From the NCBI GenBank assembly GCA_049999765.1, contig JBNGIQ010006077.1, forward strand, positions 16,897 to 80,896: a stretch of DNA of 64,000 nucleotides, given 5' to 3'. Positions 32,801 to 43,000 of this stretch are shown piece after piece. Source of the DNA: Phaeoceros laevis (lineage: Eukaryota; Anthocerotophyta; Anthocerotopsida; Notothyladales). The translations under genes and the position numbers were made by a program. The notes under the pieces were generated by a model, which ran no database searches, was not told the DNA's origin, and saw only the letters and a program-made list of their open reading frames with translations. The first letter of the stretch is position 1, and the number at the start of each line of letters is the position of its first letter.

Positions 32801-34734
32801 AGTGCCTCATGCTGGGGTTGGTCAACAGATTCAACCAAGGTTTCAGAATCATGCTCCACCAACTGCCCCTCAGAAGGTACCTCATTGCCTCGGGGCAAAA
32901 CCTCTGTAACCTCCTCATCAACAGGTGCTACAGTTTGCCCAGGATCCTGTTCTTGGTCAGTCTGTTCATCCTGTCCTTTCTCTGTATCAGTGCCACTGCC
33001 CTGCAAACCATCTTGATTTTCCTCATTCACATTGACTGTGTTCGTATCACCTGCAGCATTCTGTACAGCTGAATCACTGTTGACAGAAGAATCATTACCA
33101 CTTGCAGGCACTTCTCCTGTCTCATCAATGATCAGGCCTCCACTATCTTGAATGCGGCCAGGAGAAGAGTGGCTGTCATGCTGCTCAAATTCCATATCTT
33201 CATCTTGTGCTAGAGTGGATGGCTCCAGTCGTTCTTCATCCAGCATTGGCTCAAGTGCGTCAACTGTCAATGTGTGCTCAAACATATCATCCTCATGGAC
33301 TCTATCCATGGCTGCTGCTGGACTTGCAGGATCATCGGGCTCCAGTTGATCAAAGTTTAGTCCCTCGTCCTCAACCATAGGAGGCAGCTCACTACATGCA
33401 GCAACAAAATCTGTGATGCTGCTGATCTCTGGATGTTTATTTCCAAAGCAAGATAAAGCAGCAAAGCATCCAAACTTACTCCTCTTCCAAGAGTGCAACC
33501 GGACTTGAGTCCTCCCTGAACGTTTTCTCAGGTGGTTCCTGCTCATAGCCGTGAAATGACTCATCAATTTACGTTTTATTTGAACAGTTAGCTTGCAAAA
33601 CTCGGCAAATTCCATCAGACAGACAAATTAAATACCTCATCAAAATCCATGTCCATCCTGTCAACATCAGCTTCAGGGAACCTTTCTGCGAAACGAAGGA
33701 TCACTCTGTAAATTCCCGTTGACCTTGCCTTAACTTTCACGAGTTCAACTAGTACAAAAAGAAACTATTAACGACAATTCTCTAGTTAGTGAAATACCAT
33801 CCAACTCGAAACTTGCGAGGTAAGTATCATGTGTTAATGGCTCCTGCAAAGTGATCTGTTCACGAGCTGTGACATGCTGATCCATGGAACTGCTTCTGGC
33901 ATCATGAAAAATAAAGTCAAACACAGTTGCTTCGAGGTTGAGATAAATAGGATGAGAACATAATTGGAAAGCTTTGCACTTGCACCACAGAGCCTGTAGC
34001 ACATATATGACAGCACCTGCCTAAGAGCCGGAATGACGAAAGCAAAAGAGCCAAAAATGCATATAGAGAAATGCATACATTGAATAAGCCAGATGCAGGA
34101 CAGTATCTTACGAAAAAAGGGCATTAGATTCACGCTCTGGCAGTGGTTCCAGCTCATCGAGGTCAAAATTCTCTGGAATGGTGATAGAGTGAAAGGGTGC
34201 CGTTGCTGCATCCGGCGGAAGATCAACAGCTCCTGAATGGAAAGCCTGTTTTATCATGGAGAGAGCCTCGCTGCAGTCATGGAATAAATAGTTGACTTTC
34301 CTTGAATATATCCTTACGACACCGAGCAGTAAGTGGCCGGAAAGTCTGAGGGCTATAGGAACCTCCGGAAAGAGTATCGAATCTGGCAAACAACAACCCA
34401 CCACCACAAATGAAAACCGTCGTGTGAACGTCCTCACCCCAGAATGACCGGGATGCGACACAATTGCACAATCACAATCCAGGCTGCTTGCATCTTGAAG
34501 ACCGGAATCTATCTTTTGTCCAATTGCTGCTCATACTGGTTCCTCTAGACGAACACAATTTGAGTACTACTACAATAACGAGTAAAACGTAGTGGGTCGC
34601 TGCCTCTTACCGACAGACACACTGATATTTGTCTCTGTAACTTGATTCTTCCGTAATTTCCTCTCCAGATGAGCTGCAATCCATATTGTCCCCAGCGGCC
34701 CTTTCTTTGCCAATATGAACTGAGAGTAGAACAT
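29847..34734 (-). CDS. RAD21: RAD21/SCC1 alpha-kleisin of cohesin (SYN-type), thirteen exons
   Basis: Exons run 34734-34611, 34382-34112, 33895-33798, 33685-33636, 33541-33480, 33418-32355, 32199-32064, 31923-31787, 31682-30631, 30541-30508, 30400-30280, 30188-30032 and 29945-29847. They sum to 3405 nt (1134 residues). The N-terminal domain MFYSQFILAKKGPLGTIWIA ... VPIALRLSGHLLLGVVRIYS binds SMC3. The C-terminal winged helix (GWSVRTRAVGRYL, GKSRKEAARMFFETLVLKTK, YIHVEQEQAYSDI) binds SMC1. The middle (two exons of about 1.05 kb) is long, acidic and repetitive, with ELTVPSEEAQPE, ELAVPYDVDS and NADPAMDNADPNMDN repeats. Length is in the range of plant SYN4/RAD21.3 rather than SYN1/REC8, so a mitotic cohesin role is likely. 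The ring holds sister chromatids in the nucleus. Confidence 0.95.
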
Positions 34735-35454
34735 CTTGAAAGTGACGAGAAGGAAGGAAGGCAATTTTTTGGGCCAATTGTTACAGCAGCACGCCCAGGC
34801 AGCCTCGCATTTTGAGGACGGAGCAAACCAGACTGTGAATGGCCCCCACTCGAAGAGTCTGTCAACGAATTGACCAGCTGGCCCGTAGCACGAGGAAGAA
34901 CGGCAGAACGGAGCTCCGTTGATACCCTAAAAACCTTTACGATGAATGAAATTGTTTGTCCATAACCTATATTTGAAAGTTGCGCAGGGCGGGAGCGCGG
35001 GAGCCCGGGAGCGCAGCGAGACGAGAATACGCGGTCCATCCCGAGGTCCCGAGGCTAGTCGGAGGATTACCGGGCAGGCATGTATTGGCCGCCTTGCTTT
35101 TACCTGAACGCTCATCCGACTGGATTCTAAGCCTGCTAAAAGCTGGGAAACTCATTGCTTGACCCGTCCGACTGGCAGTAGGATATAGTCTATTTTCAAG
35201 CAACTGAAGCGCACCAGGAATGCATCATTTGAGCAATTGACAGAGGAATGAGGAATGAATCTGTACCGGGCAAAGAGCAAATGGCGAAAAACATATTGAA
35301 TTCGCTTACACTGTGCTGCTCTGTAGATGATTGCCTTCTATGCTTTGAGCCATATAAATTGGCCTCTTCGTATGACTACTTTTACAGGCGTTACACTCGA
35401 CCCTCATCCCATCAACCACAGTCTCTCCCACAGAATGTAATGGGGTTTAGAACA

Positions 35455-35508
35455 AAACCACAGTTAAACCACGAACACCATAACCATTTGGCGACCTCCT
35501 CACTGGTC
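35455..35508 (+). repeat. Dispersed direct repeat, copy A (54 bp)
   Basis: Starts AAACCACAGTTAAACCACGA and ends CTCCTCACTGGTC. Copy B, 286 bp away, differs by a base or two. Confidence 0.9.
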
Positions 35509-35740
35509 CTGATTCCAGTCCATGGTTGGCTGTAGTCAAAATTCTTACCAAATTCTGTTGGCCGTAATCTGTGGAATCAGTAGCTGGATGGGTGAGTTGA
35601 CTGACAGTGTGCCGTCAGATTTTTAGAGATCTTCTTTTCTGTAAGCTACAATTGTACAATTGTACACTTCGTTTCTGTGGGCTACAATTGTTCACTGGAG
35701 ATGAAAGGCTCTACTGCAATGTATCGGTGACCAGTGAGTT

Positions 35741-35794
35741 AAACCACAGTTAAGCCACGAACACCATAACCATTTGGCGACCTCCTCACTGGTC
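35741..35794 (+). repeat. Dispersed direct repeat, copy B (54 bp), preceded by an inverted end motif
   Basis: Near-identical to copy A. Just before it (35727-35738) stands GTGACCAGTGAG, the reverse complement of the CTCACTGGTCAC at its end, so copy B is bounded by a 12-bp inverted repeat. Confidence 0.85.
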
Positions 35795-36255
35795 ACTTCC
35801 TCAGTGAGAGTGAGGCTGTACGTACGATGCATCTCAGTGTTTATGAGCCCCGCATCCAGGCAAATCGAAAAGTTAAACTGTGGGAACAACAGATGAGGAC
35901 CGTTGCTGCATTGGATGCGAGAGCAGTTCAGGGTAGCGCTGTCATTCAGCTTTAGCAAATACTGTAGAAGGCAATTCAGCTTGCAAGACATCGGCTCATG
36001 TGAAGATATTCAACCATTTCTTTTTCCTGCTTCATTGGGTGCACCTCAGAAGCGCGGATAGTTTTAATCATAGCCGAGCAAAGACTTCTTAATACGATTA
36101 CAAAAGACGACACTGCAGACGAACTAGCCACACAAGCCGCATACTTAGAGCTCAGACAAATGCCAGGTATCAGTCACTGTTCATCAGCAGCAGAACTGGC
36201 GTGTTACTGATTGGAATGTCATCCCCGCTAAAACTCAAATACTGAAGGGGCCGTT

Positions 36256-36522
36256 ATGCCACAGCAGCGGCATCAAGGTATCAAGAATAAAAGCGACAAA
36301 GGTCCAGACCTGACAGCACAAAAAGCTCTGGACAAGAATTTCTGGGAATTGTATCAACCCTTTCGAGGCTACATGCACAGAGTTATTCGCAGCATCCCGG
36401 AGGGGTTGACGGCAGTTTTGCCACAACTCAAAGCATACAAGGCCACTGTCGTGGTGTTTCAAGCCCGACCGCTTAGATGCTCTGCCAAAAGTTGGGGCTT
36501 GAGGCCTGGAAACGAACCCTAA
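36256..36522 (+). CDS. Hypothetical 88-residue protein
   Basis: ATG 36256 opens 88 codons. Residues 20-62 look protein-like (LTAQKALDKNFWELYQPFRG, then MHRVIRSIPEGLTAVLPQLK), predicted helical and mixed charged/hydrophobic; both ends are basic and less ordered. No family recognised. No ribosome or splice evidence decides it. The reverse strand is also open across this stretch, which weakens the case. Confidence 0.3.
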   Translation: MPQQRHQGIKNKSDKGPDLTAQKALDKNFWELYQPFRGYMHRVIRSIPEGLTAVLPQLKAYKATVVVFQARPLRCSAKSWGLRPGNEP

Positions 36523-37155
36523 AAGACACGAGAAAGCAACAACCACAGAAAACCATGTTCCAGCGCAACCTTCCCGGTGACAAAAACCTTAGTGTCAGAT
36601 CACATGGTCTGGTCCATCTGCCCCTGAAGGCATAGACCTCCACTGAGTTTAAGCATTTATTGAGCTTCATCATCCACCGATCCTGTCGCTCCAACACTCA
36701 TCCGGCAATACAAAACAAGGACGCACTCCGGCACTCTGCTGCGACGGTCGGCCCTAACTAGACGACCTACATATCTACAGAGTCTCCGCAGGCGAGGCGC
36801 TAACCACCACCAGAGAGCAAAGAATGCACACTTCGACTTGGGAGACAGGCTATATATGGTGTCCTTTAGGGCATAGGTTTAGGGTTTTAGGTTTGGCTTC
36901 CATCTTGCCACTCGACACGCGTACAAGGCTACCGGACATCTTGCCTGTTCGAAGTTAAAACTGCAGGGCTATGGTGCCACTGCCACTCTTGACCGTTCTA
37001 CGAGATATCGCTTGCAATCACTGTTTGAAAGCTTACAGGAAGTCCTGACGTCCTGATACTCATCAGATAATTTGACGGCCACCCAACGCTCTCCATAATC
37101 TGAGTGGATGCTCAACCCGATCGTCCAAAAAACTTTGACATCAGAAGTCACGCAC

Positions 37156-37276
37156 CTGCCTGGGTACCAAGTTGGGAAGCCAGCTCCAGTCAGGGAACAG
37201 CTGCTGTGCAACTGATATCCCTCATGCTCCGCCAAGAACTGATGTACAAGGGGGAACCAGGAGACCGCTGATTCTG
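37156..37276 (-). CDS. Possible isolated exon of an unidentified minus-strand gene
   Basis: Bounded by an acceptor-like tctctccag and a donor gtgcgt. The 121-bp segment encodes SAVSWFPLVHQFLAEHEGYQ, then LHSSCSLTGAGFPTWYPG, which looks like real protein. I found no neighbouring exon with confidence and recognise no family. Confidence 0.25.
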
Positions 37277-37337
37277 CTGGAGAGAGCAGGTGGCAGTGCA
37301 GTCAAATCCGGCTAAAGACTAAACGTCGCTGGAATGC

Positions 37338-37407
37338 GCTCGAGCAAAAGCATCATAATTTCTTGCGGTTATAGCTCATGCAGGTTTCGAACCGCTCGAG
37401 CAAAAGC
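37338..37407. repeat. 56-bp-spaced duplication containing a truncated tRNA T-arm
   Basis: GCTCGAGCAAAAGC occurs at 37338 and 37394. Between them, 37377-37393 repeats the 3' T-arm of the adjacent tRNA (CATGCAGGTTTCGAACC). It appears to be debris of a local duplication of the tRNA end. Confidence 0.7.
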
Positions 37408-37427
37408 TACACACCTCCAGCAGTCTA

Positions 37428-37501
37428 TGGCCCATGCAGGTTTCGAACCTGCGACCTTCGCGTTATTAGCACGACGCTCTAACCAACTGAGCTAATGGGC
37501 C
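37428..37501 (-). tRNA. tRNA-Ile (anticodon AAU)
   Basis: Minus-strand 74-nt cloverleaf. The acceptor GGCCCAT pairs with ATGGGCC and is followed by discriminator A. The D loop is AGCTCAGTTGGTTAGAGC. The anticodon loop CTAATAA gives AAT (read AAU, Ile). The T arm is GCAGGTTCGAAACCTGC, with canonical A box and B box (GGTTCGAAACC). No intron; CCA is not encoded, as expected for a nuclear eukaryotic tRNA. Confidence 0.97.
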
Positions 37502-37716
37502 TCGACGACGTCAGGGATGGAGTGAATTATACCTTCATTCCAATGAGTGTTACAACCAATTGGGATTCAGTTCGTATTGCATGTGTTTGAGGAACCATAA
37601 ATCAAGCTGGTTTCCTTGTACAGCATGTAGAAAGTCTTCGGATCCATAGGCTTAGCTCAAGGTGGAGCCATGGAGAGGCAGTTGTGACAGACGGATTGGG
37701 GATGCTCTTTCTCATC

Positions 37717-39123
37717 ATGGCTGCTTCCGTCAACAGCTCGTACAAGCTGCGCAAGGAGGATTTTGTGAGTAATCTGGAAGGCACCAGCATGGTCGAGATT
37801 GCACTGCTTTCTGCCATCGTTCCTGGATTTATGGTCTTAGGGCAGATTGTTGCGAGCTCCAGCGTGCACAAGGACGCAGGCAAACGAAGACTCTGGCCTG
37901 AGCTGGTTAGGTCTGTGGGAATTGAGCTCATGGTGGCCATTCTTCCAATTCTGGCTTGCCTGACAGTCCTTGTTGAGTCTGTCAAATTTGTCCTGGCCAC
38001 CTTGATCTGTGTTCTGCTCGGCTGCTTTGTCCTGCTCAGGCCGAGACTCAGCAGCACCGAAGAGGAGCACGTTTTTGATGCTTCACGTAAGTCCTTTCTT
38101 TCAGCATACAGATGTGCCATGATGCTGGTCACCTGCATCACAATTCTGGCTGTGGATTTCACCGTATACCCCAGGCGGCTGGCCAAGACCGAAACCTACG
38201 GCACAGGGCTGATGGACGTTGGAGTAGGGTCGTTTGTGGTGGCAAATGCGTTGGTGTCGAGGCAAGCAAGAGGTCTGCCACCGTCGCGGCAGGGAGGTGC
38301 GCTGAGAAAAACAAGCCCCCTTCTGCTGCTCGGCTTTGCAAGGCTGATTCTCACCAAGGGTGTGGATTACCAGGAACATGTCGGGGAGTACGGTGTGCAC
38401 TGGAACTTCTTCTTCACCCTGGCAGGGGTGACACTTCTTACAACGGTCATACGAATTCCTGCTTCTGCCAGTGGACTTCTCGGCATCGTCATCCTTGTAG
38501 CGTACCAGGTTTGGCTCTCCTCGGGGCTGAACCAGTACCTGCTGTCATCTGAGAGGGGCTCTGACTTGGTAAGCCTCAACAAGGAAGGCATCTACAGCAC
38601 CCTAGGTTACTGGGCCCTATACCTCATTAGCGTGCAGCTAGGCTACATCATCAACCACCTGCCAGGGCAGCTTCTGAGTAAATTCAGGACGCTGCAAAAT
38701 GGTAAAACCCTAGAGCAAGAGTCTGCACGCTGGTACACTGCACTGGAAGTATGCGGTCTGGATGCCCTACTCTGGATACTGGCAGCAGTGGTGAATGAGT
38801 TTGTGGAGCGGGTGTCTCGCCGGACGTGCAACCTGGCATACGTCCTCTTCGTCCTGGGGCAGAACTTTCAGGTGATGGGAAGTTTTGCTCTTGCCGAAGC
38901 CATTCTTCCTCTCAGGAACATGGTGTGGATGAATGCCTTCGACCACAACCTGCTCCCCACGTTCCTGCTGGCTAACGTGCTCACAGGGCTTGTGAACATC
39001 AGCACGGACACCATCTCCGCTACCCCTGCTTGGGCATTCTCCACCCTGGTGGCATACCTTGCCTTTCTAGCAGGCGGAATCACTCTGGCTGAATCATTCC
39101 ACCTAAGACTCAAGTTCTGGTAA
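37717..39123 (+). CDS. PIGW: GPI-anchor inositol acyltransferase (PIGW/GWT1), intronless
   Basis: 468 residues from ATG 37717. Acylates the inositol ring of GlcN-PI in the ER during GPI-anchor synthesis. The N-terminus SYKLRKEDFVSNLEGTSMVE is the family signature. About a dozen hydrophobic helices follow, with conserved TILAVDFTVYPRRLAKTETY, GTGLMDVGVGSFVVANALVS, EYGVHWNFFFTLA and GIYSTLGYWALYL. Length and signature match plant and animal PIGW. I place the start at 37717 because the family begins just before this signature; the upstream in-frame extension is hydrophobic and unconserved. It converges on SF3B3. Confidence 0.95.
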   Translation: MAASVNSSYKLRKEDFVSNLEGTSMVEIALLSAIVPGFMVLGQIVASSSVHKDAGKRRLWPELVRSVGIELMVAILPILACLTVLVESVKFVLATLICVLLGCFVLLRPRLSSTEEEHVFDASRKSFLSAYRCAMMLVTCITILAVDFTVYPRRLAKTETYGTGLMDVGVGSFVVANALVSRQARGLPPSRQGGALRKTSPLLLLGFARLILTKGVDYQEHVGEYGVHWNFFFTLAGVTLLTTVIRIPASASGLLGIVILVAYQVWLSSGLNQYLLSSERGSDLVSLNKEGIYSTLGYWALYLISVQLGYIINHLPGQLLSKFRTLQNGKTLEQESARWYTALEVCGLDALLWILAAVVNEFVERVSRRTCNLAYVLFVLGQNFQVMGSFALAEAILPLRNMVWMNAFDHNLLPTFLLANVLTGLVNISTDTISATPAWAFSTLVAYLAFLAGGITLAESFHLRLKFW

Positions 39124-40038
39124 CCTCATCTAAAGCTAGCTGTCTTCAGGTGCTTGGGCTGACCAGCGTTTATCCGGCGGAATTCCCTTAGCAGACAGGT
39201 CTACAATCCTGGCAATACCAGCCCGGCTGGTTCAATTTTGGTACAACTTGCCTGTCAAAGTCGAGGACTGAGTGACTAACGAACTTTGGACAGTAATTTC
39301 CAGCTCTGTAGCCCCTTATCCAATTTTGGAGTTTGGAAGTGCACTGTCAGCGAAACAATCTTTGTTCCTCTTCGACTATTTTGGGTGATCAGAATGTCTG
39401 CTTTATTTGAAGGGTTTAGTGCACTTCGACATCTATGGGCCACCTATGTTTGGGGAGCAGAGCTCAAACTGCTCCAAATTCATCAACGTTAGCCATGTGT
39501 GGGTCCAGCTGGACTTACAAAAAACAGGTCAGTTATGAGCTGATCAATTGCTGAGAGAACTACCATCGCAGCTTCATCGAAAGAGCAGATATACCTGGAG
39601 GGGGAGGTCCATCTAAGAGACTGGCTTATTTCACATTGACACAAGAATGGCAACTCCTTGGATGACCTCCTACCACCCCCCATCTGTGTTAGGGAGTCAC
39701 AGGGACCCTCGGTGGAAACAACTCCGCATTGGTGGAAGCGTGTGGAAGAACCGGCCAAGATGGGCCGTCGAGGGGGAGGATGACCATCCAGTTCAGTGGA
39801 TGAGTGTTCGTTTGGCCAATGAATAATGTGGACCAGCTAGGCTTAATCGACCTACCTGCACTTCTTTTCACGTCGCAGAAATGTCTGGGGCATTCGGAGA
39901 ATAATGCAATGATCTCATCCTGTCTCTAGTGGCGCAACAGACTGCAAGGTTTCTAGTAGTGTACAAATTTAATAGCTAGCCTTTGGAGACTCCCAGAGCT
40001 GCTAGCTTTCGGAAACAAATATTCCCGGCACCATCTGC
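39124..40038. other. Convergent 3' interval between PIGW and SF3B3
   Basis: About 915 bp with no supported gene. A minus-strand open frame at 39489-39758 contains a helical stretch (DEAAMVVLSAIDQLITDL) but has no start or family match. Confidence 0.45.
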
Positions 40039-43000
40039 TTAGATGATGCGATTCCTAATGTCCTCCAGTTTCTTCAAAATCTCCCCAGGTGTACGGTCAA
40101 GTTCTTCGGCAATCTTGCGTTGCACATCAGCTGACAGAGAGGGGTACTGTTCACACAAATCTCCATCTACCACGTCCTTAACAGGGAAGTAGGCAGACCT
40201 GTATGTCATGTGGTCTCTCCCACAGAGGGGTGGATTTTCCTGCCTGAGATGCATCTCCAGATGGGAGAAGAAGTCTACATCTTCCCGGGAGGTGAACGGC
40301 AAGAGTGCACCCACGCCTCCCATGATAGTCCCATACAGCACGCTTTCACCTCCTCCAGGAATCAGGGATGCCTTCTGTAAGCTGGTGACAAGCTCACCCA
40401 CATGGAATTGAATGATTTCCTCGACCTTGTTCGGAGCCCCATTCAGCCGACCCTGCTCCCACTTGATTTTACCTCCTGTGGGGTCGTCCTCGATCTCATC
40501 GGAGATATCCTGTGGCAGTCTCATGAAGTAGATGTTGCCAAACTTGTCAGCACCTGCCATGGTGTCGAAGTCAATGTGCAACGACGCAGTGAGCCACCTT
40601 GGGCAACTATCGTCTGCAAAGATGTACAACTGGTTCTCATCCCTTCGGTATTTTACGTAATGAAACGATTCTTGGATGTCCCCGACATATATCCTGTCCC
40701 CATAAGTGTGGATTGCGATGATTGTGTTAGGGAAGTTCTTGATTTCGCATTTCCGGAGCAGCTTCCTCTTACCCAGGTCATAAATCCTCAGAACTTGCCC
40801 AACACCAACCAGTAAGCGCCCTTGAAAAGGACAGAGCGCAGTTGGGACACCATCCACTGGGGTCTTGTGGAGCAGCTCCAAGCTCTTGCCCTCGTTGGTA
40901 TATCTGAAGATGTGGATAAAGCCCCCAGTAGCCTCTTTCTTCGGCCAAAACCTCATATCTTTAGCCGTTCCAACAGCCAGAACTACACCAAGGTCCTTGT
41001 CATGAAAAGTAACCGAGCAAAGGCTCACAGCTGCCTCACTGTCCTGCAACTCCAAGAGACAAGTTGTTTCCATAGACTTCGGATCCAGTAGCCGCACACA
41101 GGAGACCCACCTTCCTGCAACGTTCTTTGGATAACCATACTGTTCGTCTGGTAGAGGGTCTTCCTTCTCTTCTCCATCTGCATAATCCTGCTCCACAGCA
41201 CCATTCTCTCCTGCAGCTTCTAGTGCTTCTTTTTTGTTCCCATCTCGTTCTTCTGTCGTAAATGCTCCCTGATCACTCTCAATAATAATAAGTGATTTCT
41301 GTTTTGGGTGAAGAATGAACTTCCTAGGGGTATACCGAAGTGGAAGCACAGTCTGGTTAAAAGTTTCCCCAAGCCTCTCAATGGTGAACACACGCAATGC
41401 ATCTCCAGCAACAGCGACAACACCCTCTGCGCACTGATCTGAGGAGAAAGAAGCAGCATATTCCAGGGTCTCATACGATAAAGGAGTTAGCAGGAAATGT
41501 CCCTGGTGAATATACCCTAGCCAAGGCCTGCTGGATAAAGCAAGCATAGCTTGGCGCCCTCGTACCAGGGCTGAGAAAAGTTTCGGCGCACGCAGACCCA
41601 GAAATCGCGTACGGGTGTCGGACAGCTGTCCAGTGACCATATCCACTTCTGTTCTTAAAAGAACCCCATTTTGCAGTCCAGCATTGAGGAAAACACTTGC
41701 TGGATGGTCTGCTCCATCTTCACCACCTGTTGATGCTTGCACTTCCAACAGCAGCAAGGATTCCGGTGGTGATGACACAGCCTGGACACTCAGAATCTGC
41801 ATGCAATCATCTGGGTCCAGCGAAATGATTCTGATTGTGCTATCGTAAGAACCCACTGCCAAAAATCTTGAGCGCTGACGCCCCTCAGGAACAGGGGCAA
41901 TGTCGAGACAAGCAACATCACCAGCCATTTCCCTTTTCTCAATTTCCATCAGCTGCCCTGTTACATCCATCTCAAAATAGATAAGTTCTCCCCCGCTCAA
42001 GGCAATAACCACTTGCATCCTGTTGCAACCCACTCGTGCAATACTTTTCTTCCCAGGAGTCTTCCATTCATTTATACGGCCATCTGCCCTAATATGCCGA
42101 ATACCATTCGGGTGAACCTGCATTAAAGAGTCCTCACCTAGAAGGCACACAGCAAGCGAGGGAGTTGTGTCCAGAAAACCACTGTCACTGACTTCCTCAA
42201 CAGTTTCACCAATTGATAGCACCAAAGTGGCATTGACAAAGGACACCACAATGTATGCATCAAACTCATCATTAGCACTCTTCTTAACAGTCCAAACGGC
42301 ACTGGGAACACCAGGTAGCTGTGAGACAGCCATTTCAGTGACAGCAAGCCCTGGCCTAAGAATGCGGAGTGAGGATCGCGGCCCTTTACCACACAGAGAA
42401 AAAATCTGAGGTGTCTCCTCTTCAAAAAGATTGGCAACTTTCATATCCAAAATTGGCATGAGACTCTCAATCTCATCGATCTTCACCAAGTTCCTCAGCT
42501 TGCGGGGCTGGAAAAAGACAGGTTGGAAACCGTCTTCAGTCTCCATAAGATTTTTTGATGAAGACGCCACATCAGCATCATCTCCTATCCCCTGAAACTG
42601 GTAAAGTGCATGATTACCAAACTCAGAAGCTGCAAAAAGGAAACCTGATTTGAGCACACACATGGCCGATGTGACAGGAATACTGTCAAAATACTTGAGC
42701 TGGAGCTGAGTGACTTGATCATCCTTATCGTACTCCAGAGTGGCCTTGAAGATATCACCGTACTCAGTCTGCAGCAGGAAGAAGAACATGGCCTTTTGCT
42801 TGTGAGTGGCAGCCGAGACAATAAGAACACCCCGCTCAGGTGGCAAGTCTGCTCTCCTAGGGATCACTGCACGCAAATCAGGATGGCCCTGGTTCTTGTA
42901 AAACACAAAATTTTCAGCACAAATCAAAACCCCACTGGGCCCATCTCCTCCACCAGGGACTGTGACCAGCAAGTTGGCACCATTGTCGACGGGCTCCGAC

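Larger units (their letters stand above)
34735..36255. other. Upstream of RAD21; repeat-bearing, no supported gene
   Basis: 1.5 kb with a 54-bp direct repeat (separate entries). The part nearest 34735 should be the RAD21 promoter and 5' UTR. Small frames on both strands lack protein-like features. Confidence 0.45.
36523..37427. other. Mostly uncharacterised stretch with a promoter-like segment
   Basis: Contains CTATATATGG at about 36851 followed 25 bp later by TAGGTTTAGGGTTTTAGG (telo-box, reverse orientation), a promoter-like pair. A possible minus-strand exon is listed next. A further minus-strand open stretch (36473-36697) is weak. Confidence 0.4.

Noticed and set aside
30625-33615. Plus-strand Ser/Thr-rich frames opposite RAD21
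   Set aside because: They mirror the E/D-rich codons of RAD21 on the minus strand; the minus-strand exons match a known family with consistent splice phases.
37602-38186. Minus-strand 194-codon frame over PIGW
   Set aside because: Antisense to the PIGW membrane protein. The plus-strand frame carries the family signature.
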